From assembly GCA_024229115.1 (NCBI GenBank), contig JAAEST010000033.1, positions 124,001 through 188,000 on the forward strand: a stretch of DNA of 64,000 nt, read 5' to 3'. The stretch comes from Oligoflexia bacterium. Its GTDB lineage: Bacteria; Bdellovibrionota; Bacteriovoracia; Bacteriovoracales; Bacteriovoracaceae. Positions 36,007 to 45,671 of this stretch are shown here, one piece after another. Each line of letters opens with the position of its first letter. Positions within the stretch are counted from its first letter, which is position 1. The notes below the pieces were generated by a model that was not told where the DNA came from, did not search any database, and saw only the letters and a program-made list of their open reading frames with translations. The translations under genes and the position numbers were made by a program.

Positions 36007-36516
36007 ATGTCTGATTTTAACAAACGTTATATTGATTTTTGTAAGCCGTTTATTGATGCCATCAAAGAAGTCTATTCAACGATGTTATCGAGTGAAGTGA
36101 CGGCTAGTGATCCCCAAATTAAAAAGGATGCTACTAGTAAGGGGGATTATTCGGCCATTATGGGAATCAATGGAGTTTTTAAGAGCGATGATGGAGAAAA
36201 GAATTTCAAAGGAAACTTAATTCTTTCATGGCCAGAAGAAACATATATTAAATCAGCAAGTGCGATGTTGATGGAAGAATATAAGGAAGTCACAGATGAG
36301 ATTGCAGACGTAGGAATGGAAATTTGTAATATCACAATGGGAAATGCCAAGAAAGTTTTATGTGAGAAAGGTTATTTCATAGAAATGTCGACACCAACTT
36401 CAGTGAGTGGTCCTAAACATAAAATTAGCGTCCTAGAAGGTGTCACGACTATAGTGACTCCACTTAAAAGTTCTCATGGTGAATTCTATATTGAATTAAA
36501 TTACGAGGATTATTAA
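36007..36516 (+). CDS. cheX: CheX-family chemotaxis phosphatase
   Basis: A 169-residue cytoplasmic protein. The CheC/CheX/FliY signature is EIADVGMEICNITMGNAKKVL (residues about 98-118), where E and N sit at the two positions that position water for CheY-P hydrolysis. The likely role is to dephosphorylate the CheY proteins encoded downstream, closing the chemosensory signal. GAGGAG precedes the ATG. It is the first gene of the island and lies 6 bp before the receiver/HD-GYP gene. Confidence 0.88.
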   Translation: MSDFNKRYIDFCKPFIDAIKEVYSTMLSSEVTASDPQIKKDATSKGDYSAIMGINGVFKSDDGEKNFKGNLILSWPEETYIKSASAMLMEEYKEVTDEIADVGMEICNITMGNAKKVLCEKGYFIEMSTPTSVSGPKHKISVLEGVTTIVTPLKSSHGEFYIELNYEDY

Positions 36517-36522
36517 AAGTTA

Positions 36523-38412
36523 ATGAAAGTACTCTATGTTGATGACGACATTGAAATGAGAGATTATGTCTCAATGATTTTAGAGTCTGGTCTAGACTGT
36601 GAAATCTTTGAAGCTTCAAGTGGTAATGAAGCTTTAGCAGTACTCGAAATGTTTGGAGAAGAAGTTGACTTTGTGCTCTCTGAAGTCGAAATGAAGATGG
36701 GCAATGGTGATGTCATTATTGATTACCTCGATCAAAATAAAATGGATGTCCCTGTTGTATGGTTAGCTGATTCTAAATTTCGAGACTCAATGACGGTGAA
36801 AGAAAGCCTCTCTCGAAATTCAGTTAATTCATTTATTCCAAAACCCTTTAAAGATGATCAATTCTTTCCAGTGATCGATAAGATTATAAATTACCAAGGA
36901 CAAGCTGAAGTTAAAAGCCTGGCATCTCAATCAGATGAAGATAAAGTTGATTTTGATGATTCAGATTGGGAAGGACTCGATGTTTTTGATTCCCTAAGTA
37001 ATGTGGCCAATGAATATGGTGTGGAAGCTTCTGGAAATCAATTTGATATTAAAGAAAGAAAAGAAGAAGTTGCAGATTGGTCATTAGGAAATAAGAAGAA
37101 AAATGCTGAAGCTGTTGAGGCCGATTGGAATTTAAACAAAGATCAAAATGAAACACAGGCTGATTGGAGTTTGAAAAATAATTCGAATGCCAAGCCTGAT
37201 GAGCAAGCGGACTGGGGATTTGAATCGAATTCTTCAGAACAAGAAGCCGACTGGAGTATTAAGGCCAAGGGTGGAGAAGGGGAAGAGTACTCAGTTGAGA
37301 AAAATAAAAAAGAAAGTGAATGGGAAGTTTTAAAAAAGAAAGAAGAAGCTCTCACAGAAATTCGAAAGATTAAACTTGAAAATAGTGATGATCCCGAAGA
37401 TAAGAAAAAATTAGAAGAATTAAATAAGAAGCCTATTGATCAACAAGACTATGATCGTGAGAAATATCGGCGTTTTAAGCTAAAAAGGCTTTTGAATTTT
37501 TCGGAAGTTTGCTGTGATGTTTTTATTAGGATGAATACTTCAAAGTATCTAACGATCATTAATCGAAATGATAACTATGATGGGACATTAGTAGAGAGAT
37601 ACACTGATAAAGGTATTAAGTATCTCTTTGTTTTAAAACAAGACTATGAAAGATTTGAAGAAATGTTTGGGCATTTAATTTTTGATAAACTTGATTTAAT
37701 TCAAAAGAAAGATGTTTCTATGACGGTTAGAAATGTGGCAGAGCTAGCAGCTTTTGAACACACTCTTGATTTTGCCAAAGAGTTTGGTGTGACAACATTA
37801 ACCGCCAATAAAGTTAAGAAAGCTGTTCAGAGTAATTTAAAAACTCTAAAAAAATTACCCAATATTGAAGAAATTATAAAAAACATTATGAGAGGAGGAA
37901 GCTTTGTTTCGGAACATAGTCTTCTCTTAAGTTATGTTGCTGGCCAGATTTGTATGGCCACATCTTGGTCAAGTCCAGCAACTTTAGAAAAGTTGAGTAT
38001 GGCGGCGATGCTCCATGATTGCTTCTTTACCGATGAGGAGTTGTGCAAGCTCCATGACCAGGGGGAAGTTGTCAAGAATGACCTGTCACCAGAGGATTAT
38101 GCAATGATCATGGATCATCCCGGTGAAGCTGCCAAGATCATTTCGAGTGGTGAAGCAATTTTTCCTGACGTTGATACTATAGTTTTACAACATCATGAGA
38201 GACCTGATCAGTCAGGTTACCCAAGAGGTTTAGGGGCTCTTTCAATATCCCCTTTGAGCTGTATTTTTATTATTGCTGAAGACTATGTTCATCAGATCAT
38301 TGGTAAAAAAAGTGATGAAATTAATATGGAATTAATAAAAGCAGAGTTTAACAATAAATATAATAGAGGAAATTTTAAAAAAGTAATTGGTGCTTTTACC
38401 AAAGTCTTTTAG
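36523..38412 (+). CDS. Receiver-like plus HD-GYP protein with ADW repeats
   Basis: Residues 1-120 form a receiver-like fold (YVDDDIEM, FIPKPFKD), but the phosphoacceptor Asp is replaced by Glu (E54, LSEVEMKMGNG). An acidic linker (about 130-275) carries five ADW motifs at A184, A200, A213, A229 and A242 (spacing 16, 13, 16, 13), with related Trp at 149 and 267. A globular middle domain follows (about 300-430), then HD-GYP with MLHDCFF and LQHHERPDQSGYPRGL, whose metal and GYP residues are intact, so it should cleave c-di-GMP. It is in the cheX operon. The receiver is perhaps locked on. Confidence 0.9.
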   Translation: MKVLYVDDDIEMRDYVSMILESGLDCEIFEASSGNEALAVLEMFGEEVDFVLSEVEMKMGNGDVIIDYLDQNKMDVPVVWLADSKFRDSMTVKESLSRNSVNSFIPKPFKDDQFFPVIDKIINYQGQAEVKSLASQSDEDKVDFDDSDWEGLDVFDSLSNVANEYGVEASGNQFDIKERKEEVADWSLGNKKKNAEAVEADWNLNKDQNETQADWSLKNNSNAKPDEQADWGFESNSSEQEADWSIKAKGGEGEEYSVEKNKKESEWEVLKKKEEALTEIRKIKLENSDDPEDKKKLEELNKKPIDQQDYDREKYRRFKLKRLLNFSEVCCDVFIRMNTSKYLTIINRNDNYDGTLVERYTDKGIKYLFVLKQDYERFEEMFGHLIFDKLDLIQKKDVSMTVRNVAELAAFEHTLDFAKEFGVTTLTANKVKKAVQSNLKTLKKLPNIEEIIKNIMRGGSFVSEHSLLLSYVAGQICMATSWSSPATLEKLSMAAMLHDCFFTDEELCKLHDQGEVVKNDLSPEDYAMIMDHPGEAAKIISSGEAIFPDVDTIVLQHHERPDQSGYPRGLGALSISPLSCIFIIAEDYVHQIIGKKSDEINMELIKAEFNNKYNRGNFKKVIGAFTKVF

Positions 38413-38443
38413 AATGTAAACAAAAAATGAATGGAGATTTTTT

Positions 38444-38839
38444 ATGGCCTTAGATACATCGATGAAAGTGATTGTTATTGATGACATGATGACAATGAGA
38501 AAGATTATTACAAAAATGCTTAAGAATATGGGCTTTTCAAATATTCAAGAAGCAGATGACGGAGCAACGGCCTGGCCTATGATTGAAGAAGCTCATGCTT
38601 CAGGTGAGCCATTTCAATTTATTGTTAGTGACTGGAACATGCCAAAGATGAGTGGTCTTGATTTACTGATAAAAATCAGGGCAACTGAAGAAATGAAGGC
38701 AACTCCTTTTCTTATGATTACTGCAGAAGCAGAACAGTCAAATGTTGTGAAGGTTGTACAGGCAGGAGTATCAAACTTTATCGTAAAGCCTTTTAAACCT
38801 GACACTTTGAAAGAAAAAATTGAGAAAATTTTTGCTTAA
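38444..38839 (+). CDS. cheY: CheY-type single-domain response regulator
   Basis: A 131-residue lone receiver: acidic pocket VIDDMMTMRK, phospho-Asp in FIVSDWNMPKMSG, switch Thr in FLMITAEAEQ, and Lys in FIVKPFKP. This pattern is close to enteric CheY. It should be phosphorylated by one of the two CheA proteins and then bind the motor or another output. A strong terminator follows at 38880, so cheX, the HD-GYP gene and cheY form one transcript. Confidence 0.95.
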   Translation: MALDTSMKVIVIDDMMTMRKIITKMLKNMGFSNIQEADDGATAWPMIEEAHASGEPFQFIVSDWNMPKMSGLDLLIKIRATEEMKATPFLMITAEAEQSNVVKVVQAGVSNFIVKPFKPDTLKEKIEKIFA

Positions 38840-38879
38840 AACTCTTTGAAAAAAATAAGTTCTTTTTTAACTTATATGT

Positions 38880-38906
38880 ACCGGACTAATCAGTCCGGTT
38901 TTTTTT
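38880..38906 (+). terminator. Terminator after the first cheY
   Basis: Perfect stem ACCGGACT, loop AATC, AGTCCGGT (38880-38899), followed by a run of T to 38906. It separates the cheX-HD-GYP-cheY unit from the cheA unit. Confidence 0.93.
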
Positions 38907-38960
38907 ATCAATAAATCTTTATACAAAAAAATTTGTTTCCCTATACGACTTTTTTTTATT

Positions 38961-38990
38961 TTCAATTAAAATAACTTAGATATTTATAAT
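38961..38990 (+). promoter_or_regulatory. Sigma70-type promoter candidate for the first cheA
   Basis: A perfect -10 TATAAT (38985-38990) with TTCAAT (38961-38966) 18 bases upstream. It is 24 bp before the cheA ATG and follows the cheY terminator. Confidence 0.5.
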
Positions 38991-39013
38991 ACATGGTGTT
39001 TTAGGTTAGACAT

Positions 39014-41668
39014 ATGAGTGATGCTCAACAAGCAATTATTAATGAATTTTTAGTAGAGTCCTTTGAGAACTTATCAAATATCAATGAAGAGCTTACTCGT
39101 TTTGAAAAAGATCCAAATGATAAAGAACTTCTCAATGCTATCTTTAGAAAAATTCATACACTAAAAGGTAGTGCGAGCTTTCTTGGTTTTTCAAATCTAC
39201 AGGTTATTACTCATGCGGTAGAAAGTATTCTTGATTTCATTAGGAATGATCAACTCAAGGCAGATAGTTCACTTATCGATCTTTTCTTGGAAAGTTTTGA
39301 TGCATGTCAGGCGATACTAAAAGATATTGAATCATCTGGTAAAGAAAGTGAGACTGATTATTCAGAACTAACGAAGAGATTAAAGAATAATCTTGAACAA
39401 GCAATGACTGGTGATAAGGCCCTTGTTGAAGATAAGCATGTTCCAAGTGCACAAGAGATGATTGAAGAAGCAAGTGATGCTGATGAAAATAGTGTACAGA
39501 ATGTACAAGAAGAGGTCACTGAAGTTGAAACTCCTAAGCAAGAGGATAAAAAGGTTAGTCCATCTCAGCAAGCTCCACCTGTTCAGACAGCTACAGGGTC
39601 TGCAACAAATTCTCAAAAATTGGCAGATTCTACTGTTCGAGTGAATGTGAAGTTACTTGATAAGATTATGAATGTTGTAGGTGAATTAGTAATTAATAGA
39701 AATCAAATCCTTCAATATTCGAAGCATACTGACAGTGCCGAATTAAATCGTTTTGCCCAGCAATTGAATGTCATTACAACTGAACTTCAAACTGACATTA
39801 TGACTACAAGAATGCAGCCGGTAGGAAATGTCTTTAATAAGTTTGAAAGGGTGGTAAGAGATCTTGCTAGAGGACAAGGGAAGAATATTTCTCTTGAGAT
39901 ATCAGGAAAAGAAACAGAATTAGACAAGACTCTTATTGAAGTTATTAAAGATCCTTTGACTCACTTGGTGAGAAATAGTGTGGATCATGGAATCGAATCT
40001 CCTGAAGATCGACAAGCTGCTGGTAAGAATGAAACAGGGAAGCTTTCAATTAAAGCATTTCATGAAGGTGGTCAGGTTATCATTGAAATAAGTGATGATG
40101 GTAAAGGGATCGATACTGAAGCTGTTGTTAAAAAAGCAATAGAAAGAGGAATTTTCACTGAGTCTGAAGTTCCAAACCTAAGTAAGAATAGAATTCTAAA
40201 TGTGATTTTTAATCCAGGATTTTCTACAGCCGCCGCGGTGACTAATATTTCTGGTCGCGGTGTCGGAATGGATGTTGTGAAAAGTAATATCGAAAAAATC
40301 GGTGGTGGAGTAGAAATTAATTCTGAATTTGGTAAAGGGACATCTTTTCGTCTAAAAATTCCACTGACGCTTGCGATTGTGCCAGCTCTTGTTGTGGAAA
40401 GTGGTGGAGAAACCTTTGCTATTCATCAGAAGAACCTAGTCGAACTAGTAATGTTAGATGAGTCTGAGGGGAATTCTCTTGAGGTACTTCATGGTAATGA
40501 GTTCTACCGTTTAAGAGGTGAGTTAATCCCAATCGTTAGACTTAACAAAGTTCTTAATTATGAATGCAAGTCACAAAATGAATCGACTTTAAATATTATC
40601 GTTTTAAAAGCTGAGGGAAGAGTTTACGGATTGATTGTTGATGATGTCCTTGATACTCAAGAAATCGTTGTTAAACCACTTTCAAGAAAACTAAAAGATA
40701 TTAATATTTATGCTGGGGCGACAATTATGGGTGACGGAAAAGTTGCCTTAATTATTGATGCCCTTGGTTTTTATAATCTTGTTGAAAATAGAGCAGTAGA
40801 AAAAGCAGCTGAAGAATCTTCTCAAGAAGCTGAAGTTGTCTTCACTGAAGACCATCAGGAAGTTCTTCTCTTTAAACTTGGAGATGGAAGAATCTATGGT
40901 GTCCCTCTTTCTCTAATTAATAGACTTGAAGAATTTATGAGCACGAGTGTTGAGTCGAGTGGAGATCAGTCACTAATTCGCTATCGTGAAAGTTCAATGC
41001 CATTAATTAATTTGGAAAATCTTCTTCATCTTGAAGGGGAGAGTCAGCTTGTTAAACTAAAAGGAAAAGAAGAAAAATTTCACTGCATTGTCATTGATAT
41101 TCAACAATATTCTTTTGGGCTGGTTGTCGATTCTATTTATGATATAGCCACTTCTGAAGCTGAGATCGAAACCAATACTGTCGATAGAGAAGGGTTATTA
41201 GGAACTCTCTATATCAACGATTCCTTAATTACTTTAGTTGATGTTCATAAAATTATTGAAAGTACTAATATTGGTAAAAAGCTCTTCGGAGAAATTGATA
41301 AGAGTATGCTTAAAGGAAAAATTATCCTTGCCGAAGACAGTTCTCTTTATCGAAATGTACAAATTGAATTATTTGAAAGTGCCGGACTTGAAGTTCTCGT
41401 GGCTAAGAATGGAAAAGAGGGATGTGAGCTTTTTAAGTCAAATGCTGATGTCGATTTGATTGTGACTGATATTGAAATGCCTCATGTTTCTGGTTATGAA
41501 TTTGCCGAATTTGTTAGAGAAACGAATAAAGATGTTCCTATCATCGCTGTTTCTACAAGAGTTTCTGATAAAGATAAGGAACATGGCCTGAAATCAGGAT
41601 TCACTAGGCATTTACAGAAGTTAAATAAAGTAGAAGTGATAAATACTATTAAAGAGTTTTTAGGATAG
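39014..41668 (+). CDS. cheA: CheA histidine kinase with two CheW domains and C-terminal receiver
   Basis: Domains in order: Hpt (about 5-105, phospho-H48 in IHTLKGSASFLGF), acidic Gln/Pro-rich linker to about 205, dimerisation P3 (STVRVNVKLLDKIMNVVGEL), HATPase (VRNSVDHGIE N box and GRGVGMDVV), CheW-like P5 (about 457-590), a second CheW-like domain (about 610-735) and a receiver (about 755-884, D819). It is larger than usual (884 residues, typical about 650-700). It takes signals from the soluble receptor through CheW and phosphorylates CheY, CheB and its own receiver. A shared operon continues to cheR. Confidence 0.95.
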   Translation: MSDAQQAIINEFLVESFENLSNINEELTRFEKDPNDKELLNAIFRKIHTLKGSASFLGFSNLQVITHAVESILDFIRNDQLKADSSLIDLFLESFDACQAILKDIESSGKESETDYSELTKRLKNNLEQAMTGDKALVEDKHVPSAQEMIEEASDADENSVQNVQEEVTEVETPKQEDKKVSPSQQAPPVQTATGSATNSQKLADSTVRVNVKLLDKIMNVVGELVINRNQILQYSKHTDSAELNRFAQQLNVITTELQTDIMTTRMQPVGNVFNKFERVVRDLARGQGKNISLEISGKETELDKTLIEVIKDPLTHLVRNSVDHGIESPEDRQAAGKNETGKLSIKAFHEGGQVIIEISDDGKGIDTEAVVKKAIERGIFTESEVPNLSKNRILNVIFNPGFSTAAAVTNISGRGVGMDVVKSNIEKIGGGVEINSEFGKGTSFRLKIPLTLAIVPALVVESGGETFAIHQKNLVELVMLDESEGNSLEVLHGNEFYRLRGELIPIVRLNKVLNYECKSQNESTLNIIVLKAEGRVYGLIVDDVLDTQEIVVKPLSRKLKDINIYAGATIMGDGKVALIIDALGFYNLVENRAVEKAAEESSQEAEVVFTEDHQEVLLFKLGDGRIYGVPLSLINRLEEFMSTSVESSGDQSLIRYRESSMPLINLENLLHLEGESQLVKLKGKEEKFHCIVIDIQQYSFGLVVDSIYDIATSEAEIETNTVDREGLLGTLYINDSLITLVDVHKIIESTNIGKKLFGEIDKSMLKGKIILAEDSSLYRNVQIELFESAGLEVLVAKNGKEGCELFKSNADVDLIVTDIEMPHVSGYEFAEFVRETNKDVPIIAVSTRVSDKDKEHGLKSGFTRHLQKLNKVEVINTIKEFLG

Positions 41669-41671
41669 CTT

Positions 41672-42124
41672 ATGAGTAATGAAAGTATTCTACATGGAGA
41701 TGTTAATCAGCTGTGTGGCTTTAAAATTGGAAGCGGACATTATGCTGTTGAAGTATTAGATGTTCAGGAAGTTGTGAAACCTCAAAATGTTACACCAGTT
41801 CCATTGGCACCAGATTATATCGATGGGTTAATTAATCTGAGAGGTCAGATTGTTACGGCAATTAATATCAGAAGGCTTTTTGGGCTAGAAGAAAGCAATT
41901 CAGATGATTATATGAATATCATTGTTAGCTCAGGGGAAAATCTCTATTCTCTTGTCGTAGATGAAATCATGGATGTGATGGATATCGAAAATAGTCGCTT
42001 TGAAGATACACCGGATACCATCGATGAAAAAATCAGTAATTTTATTAATGGAGTTTATAAGCTCGACGATAAATTAATCACCTTATTAAGTTTAGAAAAA
42101 ATATTAAGTTTAGAAATGAACTAG
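41672..42124 (+). CDS. cheW: CheW coupling protein
   Basis: A single CheW domain of 150 residues: YAVEVLDVQEVVKP, the receptor- and kinase-binding loop PDYIDGLINLRGQIVTAINIRRLFG, and LVVDEIMDVM. It links the chemoreceptor hairpin tip to CheA. The gene starts 4 bp after cheA ends and precedes the receptor gene by 9 bp. Both CheA proteins carry extra CheW-like domains, so array geometry may differ from the usual. Confidence 0.95.
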   Translation: MSNESILHGDVNQLCGFKIGSGHYAVEVLDVQEVVKPQNVTPVPLAPDYIDGLINLRGQIVTAINIRRLFGLEESNSDDYMNIIVSSGENLYSLVVDEIMDVMDIENSRFEDTPDTIDEKISNFINGVYKLDDKLITLLSLEKILSLEMN

Positions 42125-42133
42125 GAGTACAGG

Positions 42134-43663
42134 ATGTCAAAAGAAAATACCGCTACTATCCCAGCACAGAGAATGCTTGACCTTTCACCGATTAATACAA
42201 TGTTAGCGGACAAGGATGGAATTCTACTTTTTATGAATCAGAACTCAATGACTACATTGAAGAAACTTGAGGCCTTCCTTCCAGATAAGGTAGAAAATCT
42301 TACAGGTAAATCAGTTGACTGGTTTCATAAAAATCCAGAGCATCAAAAAAGAATCTTTGGTAATCCTGCGAATCTACCTCACAGGGCCATCATTCAATTA
42401 GGAGAGGAGAAGTTGGATCTTCTCGTAACAGCAATCTATGATGATGGTGGTGAATATGTTGGACCAATGGTTACTTGGGATCTTGTTACTGAGAAACTGA
42501 AAACAGAAACAGAAATGGCACAAGCAAAAGAAATGGTTGATAAGTCACCAATTAATACTATGCTATGTACACCAGATGGAACTCTTGTTTATATGAATGA
42601 TCAATCAAAAACGACTCTAAGAACATTAGAGAAGTTTATGCCAGTTTCTGTTGATAAAGCAATTGGACAAAAAGTTGATATATTCCATAAAAATCCAGAG
42701 CATCAGAAGCAATATTTTTCAAGCCCAAGTAAGCTTCCTCATAGGGCCATTATTTCACTTGGACCTGAAAAACTGGATCTCAATGTTAACCCAGTAATTG
42801 GGAATGATGGTGAGTATTTAGGAGCAATGGTTAACTGGGAAGTCGTGACTGCGAAGGTTGAACTTGTAGAAGCTCTTCAAAAGTCATCTGATGAGTTAGC
42901 TCAATCTGCTGACACTCTCTCAAGTGTTTCTTCTTCTCTAAGTTCTGCAGCAGAAGAAACAAGTGCTCAGGCCAACACTGCCTCAGCCGCTTCTGAAGAG
43001 GTTAATGCTGGTGTTCAAACAGTTGCTTCGAATATGGAAGAAATGACAGTGGCGATTAAAGAAATTACAAAGACAACAAATGAATCGAGTTCAATTTCAA
43101 ATGATGCGATGAAAATGGCACAGGAAACGAATACTATTATCACTCAGCTGGGTGAAAGCTCTCAAGATATCGGTAATGTTATTAAGGTCATTTCAAGTAT
43201 TGCTCAGCAAACAAACCTTCTTGCTCTTAACGCAACAATTGAAGCTGCCAGAGCTGGTGAAGCTGGAAAAGGTTTTGCGGTTGTTGCCAATGAGGTAAAA
43301 GAACTTGCCAAACAAACAGCACAAGCAACACAAGATATTACAAAGAGAATTGAAACTATTCAAAGTGATACAAAAGGTGCTGTAAGTGCCATTGCGGAAA
43401 TTAGTGATGCCATTGAAAAAATCAATAACTATGCAGGAAAAGTAGCTGCAAGTGTTGAAGAGCAAGCTGCTACAACTAATGAAGTGACAAGAATTGTGAC
43501 TGAGTCAGCTGAAGGCGTGAAGCAAATTAATGAGAATATCTCACAAGTTTCTGAAGCCGCTGCCAATACAGGTAAGGATGCTATGTCATCACAGGATTCA
43601 GCAAAACAATTAACATCTTTAGCGGGAGTTCTAGCAGATCTAGTTGCTAAAATTGAGGTTTAA
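42134..43663 (+). CDS. Cytoplasmic methyl-accepting chemotaxis protein with tandem PAS domains
   Basis: No membrane segment. Residues about 12-115 and 137-235 are two similar PAS domains sharing SPINTML, a FHKNPEHQK motif and LPHRAII, evidently a tandem duplication. A coiled-coil signalling domain follows (about 250-509), with the tip [23 protein letters not shown], which binds CheW and CheA. The C-terminus ends LVAKIEV, with no CheR-tethering pentapeptide. It probably senses an internal cue such as redox or metabolite state. The next gene's TTG follows its stop immediately. Confidence 0.94.
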   Translation: MSKENTATIPAQRMLDLSPINTMLADKDGILLFMNQNSMTTLKKLEAFLPDKVENLTGKSVDWFHKNPEHQKRIFGNPANLPHRAIIQLGEEKLDLLVTAIYDDGGEYVGPMVTWDLVTEKLKTETEMAQAKEMVDKSPINTMLCTPDGTLVYMNDQSKTTLRTLEKFMPVSVDKAIGQKVDIFHKNPEHQKQYFSSPSKLPHRAIISLGPEKLDLNVNPVIGNDGEYLGAMVNWEVVTAKVELVEALQKSSDELAQSADTLSSVSSSLSSAAEETSAQANTASAASEEVNAGVQTVASNMEEMTVAIKEITKTTNESSSISNDAMKMAQETNTIITQLGESSQDIGNVIKVISSIAQQTNLLALNATIEAARAGEAGKGFAVVANEVKELAKQTAQATQDITKRIETIQSDTKGAVSAIAEISDAIEKINNYAGKVAASVEEQAATTNEVTRIVTESAEGVKQINENISQVSEAAANTGKDAMSSQDSAKQLTSLAGVLADLVAKIEV

Positions 43664-44722
43664 TTGAAAGTATTAGTCGTTGATGACAGTGTTGTTTATA
43701 GACTTGCTATCTCAAAAGCTCTCGAAGGAGAGAGAAGTATTGAGGTAGCAGAGTCTGTTAGCAATGGTCAGAGGGCCGTTGATTATTTACAAAGTAATAG
43801 CTCGATAGATCTTATTACCCTTGATATGGAAATGCCTGTAATGGACGGTATGGAAACTATCAAGGAAATTAGAAAGTTTAATAAAACTGTAAAGATTATT
43901 GTTTTCTCTTCTGTCACTATGGAAGGAGCTCAGAAAACAATCGATGCCCTCAATGCTGGGGCCAATGACTTTGTTACCAAAGAAGAAGTTGGTGGAGCAA
44001 AGAGTATTGATGGTAGTTTAGGAATGATTAAAGATACCCTCATTCCTAAAGTGATGGCCCTGACTGCTGGTGATACAACCTCTGCTCCAGTTTCTAATTC
44101 AACAACACCTAAAAGCACAGCAAGTAATGAAGCGATAGACTTCCAGATCAAACCAAAAATGATTGTCTTGGGTTGCTCAACAGGAGGACCTGAAGCTCTC
44201 ACAACTATTTTTAGAAATCTGAAAAGAAAAATTAATGTCCCAATTCTTATTGTTCAGCATATGCCACCACTTTTTACTGAAAAGTTGGCAGAGATGCTTA
44301 ATAATCTTAATGATCACTTTACTTGTCATGAAGCAAGGGCCGGTATGAAAGTACAACCTGGGCATGTCTATATTGCTCCAGGTGATTACCATATGACCTT
44401 AGGTCCAGATATGGTTCTTCAGACTAATCAAGCTGATAAAGTTTGTTTTGTAAGGCCTAGTGTTGATGTTCTCTTTGAGAGTGTTGCAAATAATTACACT
44501 CAACAAGTTCTCTCAATTATTCTCACCGGAATGGGGGATGATGGGAAAAATGGTGTTGCAACTTTAGAAAAAACAGGGAGATGCTATCATTTAATTCAAG
44601 ATGAAGCATCGAGTACTGTATGGGGGATGCCTGGAGCTGTCTCACGATTAGGTCTTGGAATAAAAGAACTTCCACTTCATGAATTCAGCTTAATTATTGA
44701 TAGGATTTCAAGTAGGATTTAA
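43664..44722 (+). CDS. cheB: Chemotaxis protein-glutamate methylesterase CheB
   Basis: Receiver (about 1-125; phospho-Asp in LITLDMEMPVMDG), a Ser/Thr-rich linker, then methylesterase (about 160-352). The catalytic triad is visible: S172 (GCSTGG), His in VQHMPP and Asp in GMGDDG. It demethylates or deamidates receptor glutamates to adapt signalling. TTG start with GAGG five bases upstream, directly after the receptor stop. It overlaps the next gene's ATG as TAATG. Confidence 0.95.
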   Translation: MKVLVVDDSVVYRLAISKALEGERSIEVAESVSNGQRAVDYLQSNSSIDLITLDMEMPVMDGMETIKEIRKFNKTVKIIVFSSVTMEGAQKTIDALNAGANDFVTKEEVGGAKSIDGSLGMIKDTLIPKVMALTAGDTTSAPVSNSTTPKSTASNEAIDFQIKPKMIVLGCSTGGPEALTTIFRNLKRKINVPILIVQHMPPLFTEKLAEMLNNLNDHFTCHEARAGMKVQPGHVYIAPGDYHMTLGPDMVLQTNQADKVCFVRPSVDVLFESVANNYTQQVLSIILTGMGDDGKNGVATLEKTGRCYHLIQDEASSTVWGMPGAVSRLGLGIKELPLHEFSLIIDRISSRI

Positions 44723-45663
44723 TGTTTGGTAAATATTTATTAGATAAAGAAATCATAGATAAGAGCTCTTTTTTAAGAGTTATTTCTGAACAATTAAGGG
44801 GGACGCCAGGTCTTCTGGAAACGATCATGACCCTCGAGCTTCTTTCAGAAGATAAATTAGTTGAGATTATTATTGAATCTAATAAGTCTAACTCTTCTCT
44901 CCATCAACTCTTCTTAAATGAACTTAATGAAGATCAATGTCATCAAGTTTTTGAAAAAATTAATTCTTCAAGTCCTTCTTTTGGTCAAATTGCTACAGAA
45001 TTAGGAATTATTGATAATAATACATTTTTTGAAATGCTTTCTAATTACAAATCTGAAGGGCCATTAGCCGTTTCTGAAGAATCACAACCGCAAGAAGATG
45101 CAGGGACTTTAAATATTATCAGTAGCGCTGCCTTAGAGTCATTAAAAGAAGTAGGTGGGATAAGTGATGAAGAGTATGAGCGCTTAAGTGCTGAAGCTGC
45201 TGCCAGAGAAGGAACGAACACTTCTGGGGAAAGTGTTGAAGTGAAAACGGAAGAAGTAATAAAAGTCGAATTTAATAATTTTCAACAACAGGTTGTTGAT
45301 CTAACTCAAGGAAGTTACTTTAGTGATCTTTATCATACTTTAGATCATGGAGAAGTTTCAGAATCTTTCGATAAGGTATATGAGCAATTTAGAATATTAT
45401 TAGGTGCTGTAAAGCTTGCCGAATATAACCTATTTGCAAAGTACTTAATGAGTTGGGAAAAAATATTAACGATTGTTGTAGAAAAAGAAAATCTTCTTTC
45501 TAAGAATCTTTATGAAGGTCTTAAGGAACTCTTTCAGATTTATGAGAACGCTATTACTAAACTGACTGAGGGATTAAAAGAAGAAGAAATTTTTGATGAG
45601 GGGAGAGTTAAAACTGACCTCGTAGACAATATTAAACTTGGATTAAGTACACTTAAAAAATAG
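44722..45663 (+). CDS. Unrecognised chemosensory-island protein
   Basis: Not recognised. Residues about 1-110 contain two similar stretches (FGKYLLDKEIIDKSSFL and FGQIATELGIIDNNTFF), like the short helical repeats of MshEN or GspE N-terminal domains, a family that in part binds c-di-GMP. An acidic Ser/Glu linker (about 115-190) follows. The last 120 residues are helical and resemble an Hpt or four-helix domain, without a clear HxxKG His motif. It is encoded within the operon between cheB and cheY with TAATG coupling, so it very probably acts in the pathway. Confidence 0.8.
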   Translation: MFGKYLLDKEIIDKSSFLRVISEQLRGTPGLLETIMTLELLSEDKLVEIIIESNKSNSSLHQLFLNELNEDQCHQVFEKINSSSPSFGQIATELGIIDNNTFFEMLSNYKSEGPLAVSEESQPQEDAGTLNIISSAALESLKEVGGISDEEYERLSAEAAAREGTNTSGESVEVKTEEVIKVEFNNFQQQVVDLTQGSYFSDLYHTLDHGEVSESFDKVYEQFRILLGAVKLAEYNLFAKYLMSWEKILTIVVEKENLLSKNLYEGLKELFQIYENAITKLTEGLKEEEIFDEGRVKTDLVDNIKLGLSTLKK

Positions 45664-45671
45664 GAATAAGA

